Shown piece after piece: positions 7,351-15,115 of a stretch of 26,292 nt of DNA. A model generated the notes under the pieces. That model was not told where the DNA came from. It did not search any database and worked only from the letters and a program-made list of their open reading frames with translations. Position 1 is the stretch's first letter. Every line of letters starts with the position of its first letter. Position numbers and translations under genes: made by a program. Source of the stretch: Accumulibacter sp. (GTDB lineage Bacteria; Pseudomonadota; Gammaproteobacteria; Burkholderiales; Rhodocyclaceae); the NCBI GenBank assembly GCA_003538495.1, contig DPSD01000380.1:478-26769 (forward strand). The letters are read 5' to 3'.

Positions 7351-8532
7351 ATGCTCCCTCGCGTTCTCGCTGACACCCTGCACCGCCTTGCGCAGAGCTT
7401 CCCTGTGGTCACCATCACCGGGCCGCGCCATTCGGGCAAGACGACGTTGGCACGCGCGGTTTTCGCCGATAGGGCTTATGTCTCGCTCGAAGACCCGATC
7501 GAACGCGCTTTCGCCTTTGAGGACCCACGCGGTTTTCTCGCGCGCTTCGAACAGGGCGCTGTGTTCGATGAAGCGCAGCGCTGGCCGGACCTCTTTTCCT
7601 ACCTGCAAGGGATCGTCGATACACACCGAGCGCCGGGCCGCTTCGTTCTCACCGGATCGCAGCAGTTCGGACTACGCGCAGGCGTCACCCAGTCGCTGGC
7701 CGGGCGCGTTGGACTGACGCGGCTGCTGCCGCTCGCATTTGCCGAAATACCCGCCGCTTCGCGGCAACTGAGCATCGACTCGATGATGCTGCTGGGCGGC
7801 TATCCGCTTCTCCACACCCAGCCGATCATGGCGGCTGACTGGTTCGCCAGTTACGTCGCAACGTATGTCGAGCGCGACGTACGCCAGATTCTGAACGTCC
7901 AGGACATCGGGAGATTCCAGCGCTTCCTGCGTCTGTGCGCTGGCCGCAGCGGGCAATTGCTCAATCTGAGCGCGCTGGCGGGGGAAGCCGGGATTTCGCA
8001 CAGCACGGCACGCGCCTGGCTTTCGGTCCTTGAGTCGAGCGACATCGTCTTCTTGTTGCCACCCTACCACCGTAGTTTCGGGAAGAGGCTCGTCAAGGCG
8101 CCAAAGCTGTATTTCCTTGATACCGGGCTTGCTTGCTGGCTACTCGGCATTCGCGCGCCGGAAGTGCTGGCCCTGCATCCGAGTCGTGGCGCCTTGTTCG
8201 AAACCTGGGTCGTTGGCGAGTTCGTCAAGAGCCGCTTCAACCGTGGCCTTCCCGCCGACCTCTATTTCTGGCGCGACAACAACGGCCTGGAAGCTGACCT
8301 GGTATTTGAAGTCGGTACGCGCGTTCAGCCAGTGAAGATCAAGTCCGGACAAACGCTCACTCGCGATTATCTGCAGGCCGGCCAGACTTCGGGACGCTTT
8401 GCCGGAAACGAGGCACTACCACCGTGGCTCATTTATGGCGGTAGCGACTCCTATGAGCGCAGCGGCGTACGAGTCATCGGCTGGCGCGACCTTGCGCCTG
8501 GGTACGTCTCGCCAGCGCAGCCTCTGCAATGA
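7351..8532 (+). CDS. AAA ATPase with DUF4143 (COG1373 family)
   Basis: A 393-aa ATPase. Walker A is 'GPRHSGKTT' (24-32, Lys30) and Walker B 'VFDEAQ' (Asp73, Glu74). 'LTGSQQF' is the sensor-1 region, typical of COG1373. A winged-helix-like segment 'LAGEAGISHSTARAWLSVLE' follows around residues 210-230. The C-terminal DUF4143 part has the layout of a PD-(D/E)xK nuclease: 'LFETWVVGEF', then 'FWRDNNGLEADLVFEV', then 'QPVKIKSG'. The last segment normally reads E-x-K; here the Glu is Lys329, so the nuclease-like site looks inactivated. The start matches the family's usual 23 residues before Walker A. The gene stands apart by function and promoter from the glycan genes around it, yet its TGA overlaps the ATG of the TPP enzyme. 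Family function is not established. Confidence 0.88.
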   Translation: MLPRVLADTLHRLAQSFPVVTITGPRHSGKTTLARAVFADRAYVSLEDPIERAFAFEDPRGFLARFEQGAVFDEAQRWPDLFSYLQGIVDTHRAPGRFVLTGSQQFGLRAGVTQSLAGRVGLTRLLPLAFAEIPAASRQLSIDSMMLLGGYPLLHTQPIMAADWFASYVATYVERDVRQILNVQDIGRFQRFLRLCAGRSGQLLNLSALAGEAGISHSTARAWLSVLESSDIVFLLPPYHRSFGKRLVKAPKLYFLDTGLACWLLGIRAPEVLALHPSRGALFETWVVGEFVKSRFNRGLPADLYFWRDNNGLEADLVFEVGTRVQPVKIKSGQTLTRDYLQAGQTSGRFAGNEALPPWLIYGGSDSYERSGVRVIGWRDLAPGYVSPAQPLQ

Positions 8533-10352
8533 TTACCGTCGCCACCTATCTGGCGCAACGCCTCGCGGCCAACGGTCATCGTCATGTCTTCCTCGTCACT
8601 GGCGGCGGCGCGATGTTCCTTAACGACGCGATGTGTCATCACCCGCAGCTTGCGCCGGTGTTCTTCCACCATGAGCAGGCCGCCGCCATGGCCGCCGAGG
8701 CTTACGCCCGCATCGCCGAGCAGCCGCCGATCCTGAATGTCACCACCGGCCCGGGCGGCATCAATGCACTGAACGGCGTTTTCGGCGCCTGGACCGATTC
8801 GGTGCCGATGATCGTCATCTCGGGCCAGGTCAAGCGCGCCACCTGCCTGGCGACGACGCCGGTTCCGAAGCTGCGACAACTGGGCGACCAGGAGTGCGCA
8901 ATCGTCCCGATGGTTCGCGGCATCAGCAAGTATGCGTCCGTCGTTGAGCAGCCAGAAGACATCGCCTGGCATCTCGATCAGGCACTGCTTCTGGCGACGA
9001 CGGGCCGACCGGGGCCGGTGTGGCTGGATATTCCGATCGACGTGCAAAGCGCGACCGTGGCCCCGGACAGCCTGCGTCGCTGGGTACCGGAGCCCGCCGC
9101 GGACGACAGACTGTCCGCCGGCGATCTGCAGCCGATTGTCGAACGTCTGCGCGCCGCGCAGCGGCCGGTGATTCTTGCCGGCGGTGGCGTGCGCGCGGCA
9201 AAGGCCACCGCCGAGTTCGAGTCGCTCATCCGGCGCCTCGGAATTCCGGTCACCACCGCGTGGACGCATGACCTGATCGCTTCCGACGACCCGCTGTTCT
9301 GTGGCCGTCCCGGAACCATCGGCACGCGCGCGGGCAACTTCACGGTACAGAATGCCGACCTTGTACTGACCCTCGGCAGCCGCCTGAACATCCGACAGAT
9401 CAGCTACAACTGGCAGGCATTCGCCCCGCGCGCGTACAAGATTCAGGTCGATATCGATCCGGCCGAGACCGGCAAACCGACGCTGCAAGCAGACCTGGCG
9501 ATCGTTGCCGATCTAAAACGCTTTCTCCCACTTCTGGCCGCGCAACTCGCTGACTGGCAGCCGACCAACAGCCATCAGCGCTGGCTCGCCTGGTGCCGGG
9601 AGCGCCTGCTGCGCTACCCGAACGTGCTGCCACGCCATCGCGAGAGCAGCAGCGAGAAGATCAACCCCTATCACTTCGTCGAGACACTCTTCGCCGAACT
9701 CGACGGACAGGACATCGTCGCCTGCGGCAACGCGACCGCGACCATCGTTCCCTTTCAGGCCGGTGCCATCAAGCGCGGCATGCGCATGTTCTCGAACTCG
9801 GGCAGTGCGTCAATGGGTTACGACTTGCCCGCAGCCATCGGCGCCTACCTCGGCGCAGAGGCGCAACGCGGGACGCAGAGACGAGTGATCTGCCTGGCCG
9901 GCGACGGCAGCATCATGATGAACATTCAGGAACTGCAGACGATCATGCAGCACCGCCTGCCGATCAAGATCTTCGTGCTCAACAACAACGGCTATCTGTC
10001 GATCCGTAGCTCGCAGAACGCCTTCTTCGGGCGCCTCGCCGGAGAAGGCCCAGCCAGCGGCGTCTCGCTCCCGGATTTCGTAAAGGTGGCCGACGCCTTC
10101 GGGATTCCCGCGTTTTCATTGCGTGGGCCCGGCTTCTCCAAGCCGCTCAAGCGCTTCCTAGACGCCGTGGGGCCTGGGCTCTGCGAAGTCATTCTCGACG
10201 AACAGCAGCCGTTCGAGCCTCGTGTCAGCTCACGTCAACTTGAAGACGGGCGCATCGTCTCGGCGCCGCTCGAGGACATGTACCCGTTCCTTGAGCGTGA
10301 AGAGCTGGCGCGCAATCTGTGGTCACCCTACGATGGCGACGCACCGGCCTGA
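8529..10352 (+). CDS. Thiamine-pyrophosphate enzyme, acetolactate-synthase (IlvB) family
   Basis: A 607-aa, three-domain TPP enzyme. The N-terminal PYR domain has the activating Glu49 in 'FHHEQAAAMAAEAYAR' and 'TTGPGGINALNGV'. A central Rossmann-like domain begins near residue 190. The C-terminal PP domain carries the TPP motif GDGS (458-461) through Asn485-487. This is about the length of IlvB, but sequence and setting point to a dedicated sugar or precursor enzyme rather than valine biosynthesis: there is no ilvN, and the neighbours are glycan genes. Relatives in such loci include YerE-type enzymes that add two-carbon units to CDP-sugars, and decarboxylases; the donor here is presumed a 2-keto acid such as pyruvate. 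It overlaps the DUF4143 stop by 4 bases (ATGA) and the next gene by 20 bases. Confidence 0.85.
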   Translation: MITVATYLAQRLAANGHRHVFLVTGGGAMFLNDAMCHHPQLAPVFFHHEQAAAMAAEAYARIAEQPPILNVTTGPGGINALNGVFGAWTDSVPMIVISGQVKRATCLATTPVPKLRQLGDQECAIVPMVRGISKYASVVEQPEDIAWHLDQALLLATTGRPGPVWLDIPIDVQSATVAPDSLRRWVPEPAADDRLSAGDLQPIVERLRAAQRPVILAGGGVRAAKATAEFESLIRRLGIPVTTAWTHDLIASDDPLFCGRPGTIGTRAGNFTVQNADLVLTLGSRLNIRQISYNWQAFAPRAYKIQVDIDPAETGKPTLQADLAIVADLKRFLPLLAAQLADWQPTNSHQRWLAWCRERLLRYPNVLPRHRESSSEKINPYHFVETLFAELDGQDIVACGNATATIVPFQAGAIKRGMRMFSNSGSASMGYDLPAAIGAYLGAEAQRGTQRRVICLAGDGSIMMNIQELQTIMQHRLPIKIFVLNNNGYLSIRSSQNAFFGRLAGEGPASGVSLPDFVKVADAFGIPAFSLRGPGFSKPLKRFLDAVGPGLCEVILDEQQPFEPRVSSRQLEDGRIVSAPLEDMYPFLEREELARNLWSPYDGDAPA

Positions 10353-11295
10353 GACCGCCGACCACCGTCGGCGCTCAACCGGCGGCTGCCTGTGCTGCGG
10401 CAATCGCCAATTGCGCCACGAAACACAGATCGTCTCCGGCTTCCTCGCCGCCCGCGCCTGGGGCGAGCCGCCGCAAGTAACGCAGTTGGCGTATTGCGAC
10501 ACCTGCGGCTTCCGCTTCTTCGAGCGCGGTCTCAGCGCCTCGGAAACGGCACGCTACTACCGTGGCTACCGCGATGCCGAGTACGTCCGCGAACGCCAAC
10601 GCTGGGAGCCGTTCTACACGGCTCGGCAGCATGCCGCGCAGGTCGACTGGTCGCGTTCGACACAGCGCACCGAGGCGGTGCACGAAGTGCTCAGCCGTTC
10701 GAACGTCCCTGCACACTTCAGCTCAGCGCTCGACCACGGTGGCAACGAGGGCCACATGCTCGCGGCCGTCGCCGCAGACCGCAAGGCAGTCTTCGATCCT
10801 TCCGGCTGCCGCACGCTTGATCGCATCGAACACTTCACCGACGTCACGTCGCTGCCCACTGACTGGAGCCTGATCCTGAGCTGTCAGGTGCTCGAACATG
10901 TGTCGGCACCAACGGCGTACCTGTGCGATCTCGGCACACTGCTCGCAGATGATGGTTTTCTGTACGTCGAAGTTCCGGCGGAGACCTGGCGATCCACGCC
11001 CGCAGGCCCACGGCGCGACGCCTGCCTGCGTCTGTTGCTGCGCAGCCGCCCACTGCTGATCGCCACCGACGTGTTGTGTACGGTCAGCCGAATAAAACTC
11101 GGAAGACTCCCACCGTTTGGCTTCGTCGCCATGCGCGAACATCTCAACTATTTCACCACGCCGGCCCTTGAAGCCCTGCTACACAACAGCGGCTTCGCCA
11201 TCGACCTCTCGGGAGTGAACGGCGCTGGCCAGCTCTTTGCTATTGCCCACAAGCGGGCCACCGCCGTCGAGCCGCCAGGCGTGCAATCCGTATAA
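10333..11295 (+). CDS. Zinc-ribbon class I SAM methyltransferase
   Basis: A 320-aa protein from ATG 10333, which overlaps the TPP gene's end by 20 bases; the open frame continues upstream but is contained in that gene. The N-terminus has two Cys pairs, 'CLCCGN' and 'YCDTCGF', as in the zinc-binding module that precedes some sugar methyltransferases. The SAM-binding loop is unusual, 'ALDHGGNEGHML' in place of the common DxGxGxG. 'ILSCQVLEHVSAPTAYLCDL' corresponds to motif IV of methyltransferase-23 proteins, and 'FGFVAMREHLNYFTTPALEALL' is their typical late segment. It probably C- or O-methylates an activated sugar made with the neighbouring TPP enzyme and NeuB homologue; the substrate is inferred only from position. 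Confidence 0.8.
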   Translation: MATHRPETADHRRRSTGGCLCCGNRQLRHETQIVSGFLAARAWGEPPQVTQLAYCDTCGFRFFERGLSASETARYYRGYRDAEYVRERQRWEPFYTARQHAAQVDWSRSTQRTEAVHEVLSRSNVPAHFSSALDHGGNEGHMLAAVAADRKAVFDPSGCRTLDRIEHFTDVTSLPTDWSLILSCQVLEHVSAPTAYLCDLGTLLADDGFLYVEVPAETWRSTPAGPRRDACLRLLLRSRPLLIATDVLCTVSRIKLGRLPPFGFVAMREHLNYFTTPALEALLHNSGFAIDLSGVNGAGQLFAIAHKRATAVEPPGVQSV

Positions 11296-11352
11296 AATTC
11301 GGGAGAGCCAGAAAAGGCGCTCACCAAAACCCGCCACCGTACCGGCAAGAGC

Positions 11353-12444
11353 ATGAGCCATTCGCAAACATCCGAGATCTTTGAGCATCTATTCGTCCTC
11401 GAGCTAGCGAACAATCACCAGGGCAAGCTGCAGCGCGGGCTGCGAATCGTCCGGGACTTCTCGCGGATCGTTCGTTTCAACAACGTCAAGGCGGCGATCA
11501 AGCTGCAGCTTCGCGACGTCGACGCCTTCATTCATCGGGACTTTCGCGAGCGTTCGGACATCCGCTACATCAAGCGCACCCTCGACACCCGCCTCTCGAA
11601 GCTCGAGTACGCGACGCTGACCAACGCCATCCGACAAGCCGGCTGCATCCCCATGGCGACGCCTTTCGACGAGGTCTCGGTGGAGCTTTGTGTGGAACTC
11701 GGCATCGAGCTCATCAAGATCGCCAGTTCCGACATCAACGACTGGATCCTGATCGAGAAGATCGCGACCACCAAGAAGCCGGTCATCGTCTCCACCGGCG
11801 GGTCGTCGCTGAAGGATATCGATGACCTGGTCAAGTTCTTCCACCGACGCAGCATTCCGCTGGCGATCAACCACTGCGTCTCGCTCTACCCGTCCGAAGA
11901 CCACGAACTCGAACTCAACCAGATCGATTTCCTGCGCCGCCGTTATCCGCACAACGTCATCGGTTTTTCGACGCACGAACACCTGGACTGGCAGACTTCA
12001 ATCACCATTGCCTACGCCAAGGGTGCGCGCACCTTCGAGCGGCATATCGACATCGCCGCCGATGGCATGCTGCCGGCCGCGTACTGCAGCCTGCCGCACC
12101 AGATTGACGAGTGGTTCAAGGCGCACCGGAAGGCCGCCGAGATGTGCGGCGCGCCGGGAACCCAGAAGCGCATTCCCCCGAACCGGGAAAGCCGGTATCT
12201 CGACGCGCTGGTCCGCGGCGTCTACGCCCGCCGCGACCTCAAACAGGGACACGCGCTGTGCGACGACGATATCTACCTGGCCATCCCGCTGCAGAAGGGC
12301 CAGATCTCGTGCCGCGAACTGATGCGCGGCGAGGTGCTGCTGGGCGACGTCGCCGCCAATAGCCCGCTCATGATCGATATGATCGACAGCCCCTACGCCG
12401 AGAGCGAGCAGCTCAAGGCGCTGATCTACCAACGCGGACTGTGA
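11353..12444 (+). CDS. NeuB-family nonulosonate (sialic-acid-like) synthase
   Basis: A 363-aa full-length NeuB-type protein. These enzymes condense phosphoenolpyruvate with a hexose or hexosamine derivative to give nine-carbon keto acids. The TIM-barrel part includes 'ELANNHQG' near the N-terminus, 'PMATPFDE', 'IKIASSDIND', 'VIVSTGGSS', 'INHCVSLYPS' and 'GFSTHE', all conserved positions of the family. The C-terminal SAF (antifreeze-like) domain, about residues 290-350, has 'RGVYARRDLKQGHAL' and 'AIPLQKGQISCREL'. Some residues differ from NeuB proper, for example Leu-Gln rather than Phe-Gln after Lys49, so the acceptor may not be ManNAc. A 57-base gap separates it from the methyltransferase. 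No NeuA or NeuC homologue is in the window, so product identity (legionaminate-, pseudaminate- or other-type) is open. Confidence 0.88.
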   Translation: MSHSQTSEIFEHLFVLELANNHQGKLQRGLRIVRDFSRIVRFNNVKAAIKLQLRDVDAFIHRDFRERSDIRYIKRTLDTRLSKLEYATLTNAIRQAGCIPMATPFDEVSVELCVELGIELIKIASSDINDWILIEKIATTKKPVIVSTGGSSLKDIDDLVKFFHRRSIPLAINHCVSLYPSEDHELELNQIDFLRRRYPHNVIGFSTHEHLDWQTSITIAYAKGARTFERHIDIAADGMLPAAYCSLPHQIDEWFKAHRKAAEMCGAPGTQKRIPPNRESRYLDALVRGVYARRDLKQGHALCDDDIYLAIPLQKGQISCRELMRGEVLLGDVAANSPLMIDMIDSPYAESEQLKALIYQRGL

Positions 12445-12456
12445 ACGGATCGCAGC

Positions 12457-12621
12457 GTGCTCTCCCGCGTCCTTCTTGCCATGGACAAGCCGATGATCGA
12501 CGCGCACGACACCCAGAAGGACGCGCTCGACACGGCCCTGTCGGCGGGCGATACCCGGTCGCCGACGGCACGGCCTGCCAGGCGCATTGGCCCGCAGACC
12601 TTGGCTGACGCGGCCCGATGA
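12457..12621 (+). CDS. Possible small ORF linking neuB-like gene and GT2 gene
   Basis: A 54-codon frame opens with GTG at 12457, 12 bases after the NeuB stop. An alternative start is ATG at 12481 (46 codons). Its TGA overlaps the ATG of the glycosyltransferase at 12618 (ATGA). The predicted peptide is charged, rich in Ala, Asp and Arg, and has no membrane segment or motif I recognise. No good ribosome site precedes either start. It may be a translated coupling leader, a remnant, or simply open by chance in GC-rich DNA. Confidence 0.25.
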   Translation: MLSRVLLAMDKPMIDAHDTQKDALDTALSAGDTRSPTARPARRIGPQTLADAAR

Positions 12622-13562
12622 AGCTGATCAGCGTCGTCACCGGCTGTTTCAACGAAGAGGACAACGTCGACGAGCTGTACGCGCGTATCCGCGCACAGTT
12701 CGAGCGCCTCGACGCGTACGACTACGAACACATCTTCATTGACAATGCATCCAGCGACGGCACCGTCGCCCGCATCAAGGCCATTGCCGCCAATGACAAA
12801 CGCGTCAAGCTGATCGTCAACACGCGCAACTTCGGACACATCAGGTCACCGATCCACGCGCTGCTGCAGGCGCGCGGCGACGCGGTCATCGCGATGGCTT
12901 CGGACCTCCAGGAGCCGCCCGAACTGATTCCCGCATTCATCGACAAGTGGGAGCGAGGCTATCGCGTGGTCGCCGGCGTGAAGCCGAGCAGCGCGCATAC
13001 CACCGCGATGACCTTCGTCCGCCAGTCGTTCTACGCGACCATCGGGCGCATCTCGGACACCCGGCTGATCGCCAATTTCACTGGCTTCGGACTTTACGAC
13101 CGGACGGTGGTCGAGATCATCCGCCAGATGGACGACCCGTACCCCTATTTTCGCGGGTTGATCGCCGACATCGGCTTCGCGCACGCGGAAATTCCCTTCG
13201 TGCAGCCGCGGCGCAGCCGCGGCATCAGCAAGAACAACTTCTACACGCTCTACGACATGGCCATCCTGGGCATCACCAGTCATTCGAAGATACCGATACG
13301 CCTGGCGACGATGGCCGGCTTCGCGCTGTCGGCACTCAGCCTGCTGGTGGCGATCACCTACCTGATCTACAAACTGCTGAGTTGGGAGCAATTCTCGGTC
13401 GGCATCGCGCCGGTGCTGATCGGATTCTTCTTCTTCGCTTCGGTGCAACTCTTCTTCATCGGTATCCTCGGCGAGTACATAGCCGCCATCCACACGCAGG
13501 TGTTGAAGCGACCGCTGGTGATCGAGCAGGAGCGCGTCAACTTTGCTCCGGGCGATGAATGA
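12618..13562 (+). CDS. Polyprenyl-phosphate glycosyltransferase, GtrB/ArnC type
   Basis: A 314-aa GT2 enzyme that would move a sugar from a nucleotide donor to undecaprenyl phosphate at the inner face of the cytoplasmic membrane. The GT-A domain has 'VVTGCFNEEDNV' (6-17), 'FIDNASSDGT' and 'MASDLQEPPEL', the DxD-like 'DLQ.PPE' signature of dolichol/polyprenyl-phosphate transferases. 'RRSRGISKNNFYTLYDMA' is the conserved amphipathic stretch before the membrane. Two transmembrane helices follow, about residues 230-252 and 264-290, then a short charged tail, the GtrB layout. It is paired by an 8-base overlap with a polytopic protein downstream, which fits the GtrB plus GtrS-like arrangement used for periplasmic side-branch decoration. 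Confidence 0.9.
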   Translation: MKLISVVTGCFNEEDNVDELYARIRAQFERLDAYDYEHIFIDNASSDGTVARIKAIAANDKRVKLIVNTRNFGHIRSPIHALLQARGDAVIAMASDLQEPPELIPAFIDKWERGYRVVAGVKPSSAHTTAMTFVRQSFYATIGRISDTRLIANFTGFGLYDRTVVEIIRQMDDPYPYFRGLIADIGFAHAEIPFVQPRRSRGISKNNFYTLYDMAILGITSHSKIPIRLATMAGFALSALSLLVAITYLIYKLLSWEQFSVGIAPVLIGFFFFASVQLFFIGILGEYIAAIHTQVLKRPLVIEQERVNFAPGDE

Positions 13563-15105
13563 CGAAACCGGCGATCGCAGGTCAGGCCAGAACGGCACTG
13601 AAGTCGTCCCCGCCGCGCGCGCAGCGGTCGGCGCCGACACCAGCCTGATCGGCGAGCCGAGCGATATCGACGGCCTGACGGCCTGGGCGCTGGCGTATCT
13701 GGCCGTGCCCAACCTGATCTTCCTCTTCGGCTGGTTTCGTCTGCCGGTGGCCCTGCTACTCTGCGCCGCCATGATCTATTTTCTCGCCGGAGCATTCTGG
13801 TCGAAACAAGTCGTCTGGCGCTCTGGGCACACGCGCTCGGCGCTCCTGATGATCTTTGCGACGAGTTGCGCGTGGTCGGCGTTTGGCGGCGGCAGCCACT
13901 TCATGTATGCCAATACCGACTGGGAAATCCGTGATGCGGTTCTCGGTGACCTGGTGAACCTGGAGTGGCCGGTGCGCTACGCTTCAGCCGACGGCGTCCC
14001 GCTGATCCTTCGCTCGGCGATTGGATTCTTCCTGCCGCCCGCCCTGTTGGGCAAGATCGTCGGCCTGGCGTACGCGGCGCTTGCGGTCTACGTATGGACG
14101 GCCGTCGGGGTGCTGATCTTCCTGCTGATTCTGCCGCTTCCCAGAACGGCTGGCTGGCCACTGGCCCTGTCCTTGTTTCTGGCTATATTCTTCAGCGGCA
14201 TGGACTTTCTTGGCCAAGTGATCAGCACCGGATTACTGCCGATCTTTCCGCTGCGCCTTGAATGGTGGGTCCCCTTGAGCTACCCCTCGCTTACCGGTCA
14301 ACTGCTATGGGCGCCCAATCACTGCCTGCCAATCTGGATCGCAACCGTGCTCTGCTTTCGCCATCGGGGCAGCAGGGCAATTCTTCCGGTTACTATCGCG
14401 GCGCTGCCGCTGACGCTGGTCTGGACGCCCTTCGCGGCAATTGGCTTGATTCCGTTTGCCGCCCTCTGGGTAGTCAACGGCATCCGGAACTCTGGTTGGC
14501 ACGCCGTACCGTGGCGCACCTTGATCGCGGCAGCTGCCTTTTCCCTGCCGATCGGGCTTTTTCTCTTGATCGACATCGGGCACATCGAGTCTGGTGGGGC
14601 AACGGCCGCAGGATCTACCACGGTCAACGCCGCTTGGCAGCATGTGTCGCTTAGCGCCTACGTCCTTTTCGTCAGCTGCGAGTTCCTGTTTCTGGCACTT
14701 GTCCTGGCGCCGCACGTTCGGACGGCCCGGGCGGAATTCTGGGTCGCGATACTCGTCCTGCTGGCGCTGCCGCTGATCCGTTTCGGGCCGTCGAATGATT
14801 TCGGACTGCGGCTCAGCGCGCCAGCGCTGATCATCCTGTTGATCATCTGCCTGCAAACGCTGCCGGCGCGCGAGCGACGTTCTTCTGGGTCAAGCCTCTG
14901 GGTGGCCGGCCTGTTCCTTGCCGTCGGTGCTCACACCGCCTTCAACGAATTGTGGCGCGCTGCCACCTTCCGTCGATCCCCTCCGGACTACCAACATACC
15001 CTGGCGGAACGCCAAGGCGGCCACCCTGCTGCACACTATGTCGGACGGCTCGGCGCGACTCCACTGCAGCAGTGGTTCAAAGAACCCTCCGGAAAACCGC
15101 GATGA
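13555..15105 (+). CDS. Polytopic membrane protein, probable GT-C-like transferase
   Basis: A 516-aa integral membrane protein from ATG 13555, overlapping the GtrB-type gene by 8 bases; a TTG 12 bases upstream is less likely. After about 40 polar residues there are roughly 11-12 hydrophobic segments. A loop after the first helices reads 'YANTDWEIRDAVLGDL', where the acidic residues resemble the first periplasmic loop of GT-C enzymes, which hold a catalytic Asp. The last 50 residues are soluble. With the adjacent polyprenyl-phosphate transferase it probably uses lipid-linked sugar as donor on the periplasmic side. An O-antigen polymerase is an alternative. No sequence family is recognised with certainty. 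It ends 10 bases from the convergent ABC ATPase gene, and no terminator hairpin is seen between them. Confidence 0.65.
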   Translation: MNDETGDRRSGQNGTEVVPAARAAVGADTSLIGEPSDIDGLTAWALAYLAVPNLIFLFGWFRLPVALLLCAAMIYFLAGAFWSKQVVWRSGHTRSALLMIFATSCAWSAFGGGSHFMYANTDWEIRDAVLGDLVNLEWPVRYASADGVPLILRSAIGFFLPPALLGKIVGLAYAALAVYVWTAVGVLIFLLILPLPRTAGWPLALSLFLAIFFSGMDFLGQVISTGLLPIFPLRLEWWVPLSYPSLTGQLLWAPNHCLPIWIATVLCFRHRGSRAILPVTIAALPLTLVWTPFAAIGLIPFAALWVVNGIRNSGWHAVPWRTLIAAAAFSLPIGLFLLIDIGHIESGGATAAGSTTVNAAWQHVSLSAYVLFVSCEFLFLALVLAPHVRTARAEFWVAILVLLALPLIRFGPSNDFGLRLSAPALIILLIICLQTLPARERRSSGSSLWVAGLFLAVGAHTAFNELWRAATFRRSPPDYQHTLAERQGGHPAAHYVGRLGATPLQQWFKEPSGKPR

Positions 15106-15115
15106 TCCGAAGTAA

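Noticed and set aside
8529..10352. Housekeeping acetolactate synthase ilvB
   Set aside because: There is no small-subunit gene next to it and it is embedded by overlaps in a glycan locus, so the gene symbol is withheld.
11291..11296. TATAAA as a -10 box for the NeuB-type gene
   Set aside because: No -35-like hexamer occurs at 16-18 bases upstream, and the motif overlaps the stop codon of the methyltransferase.
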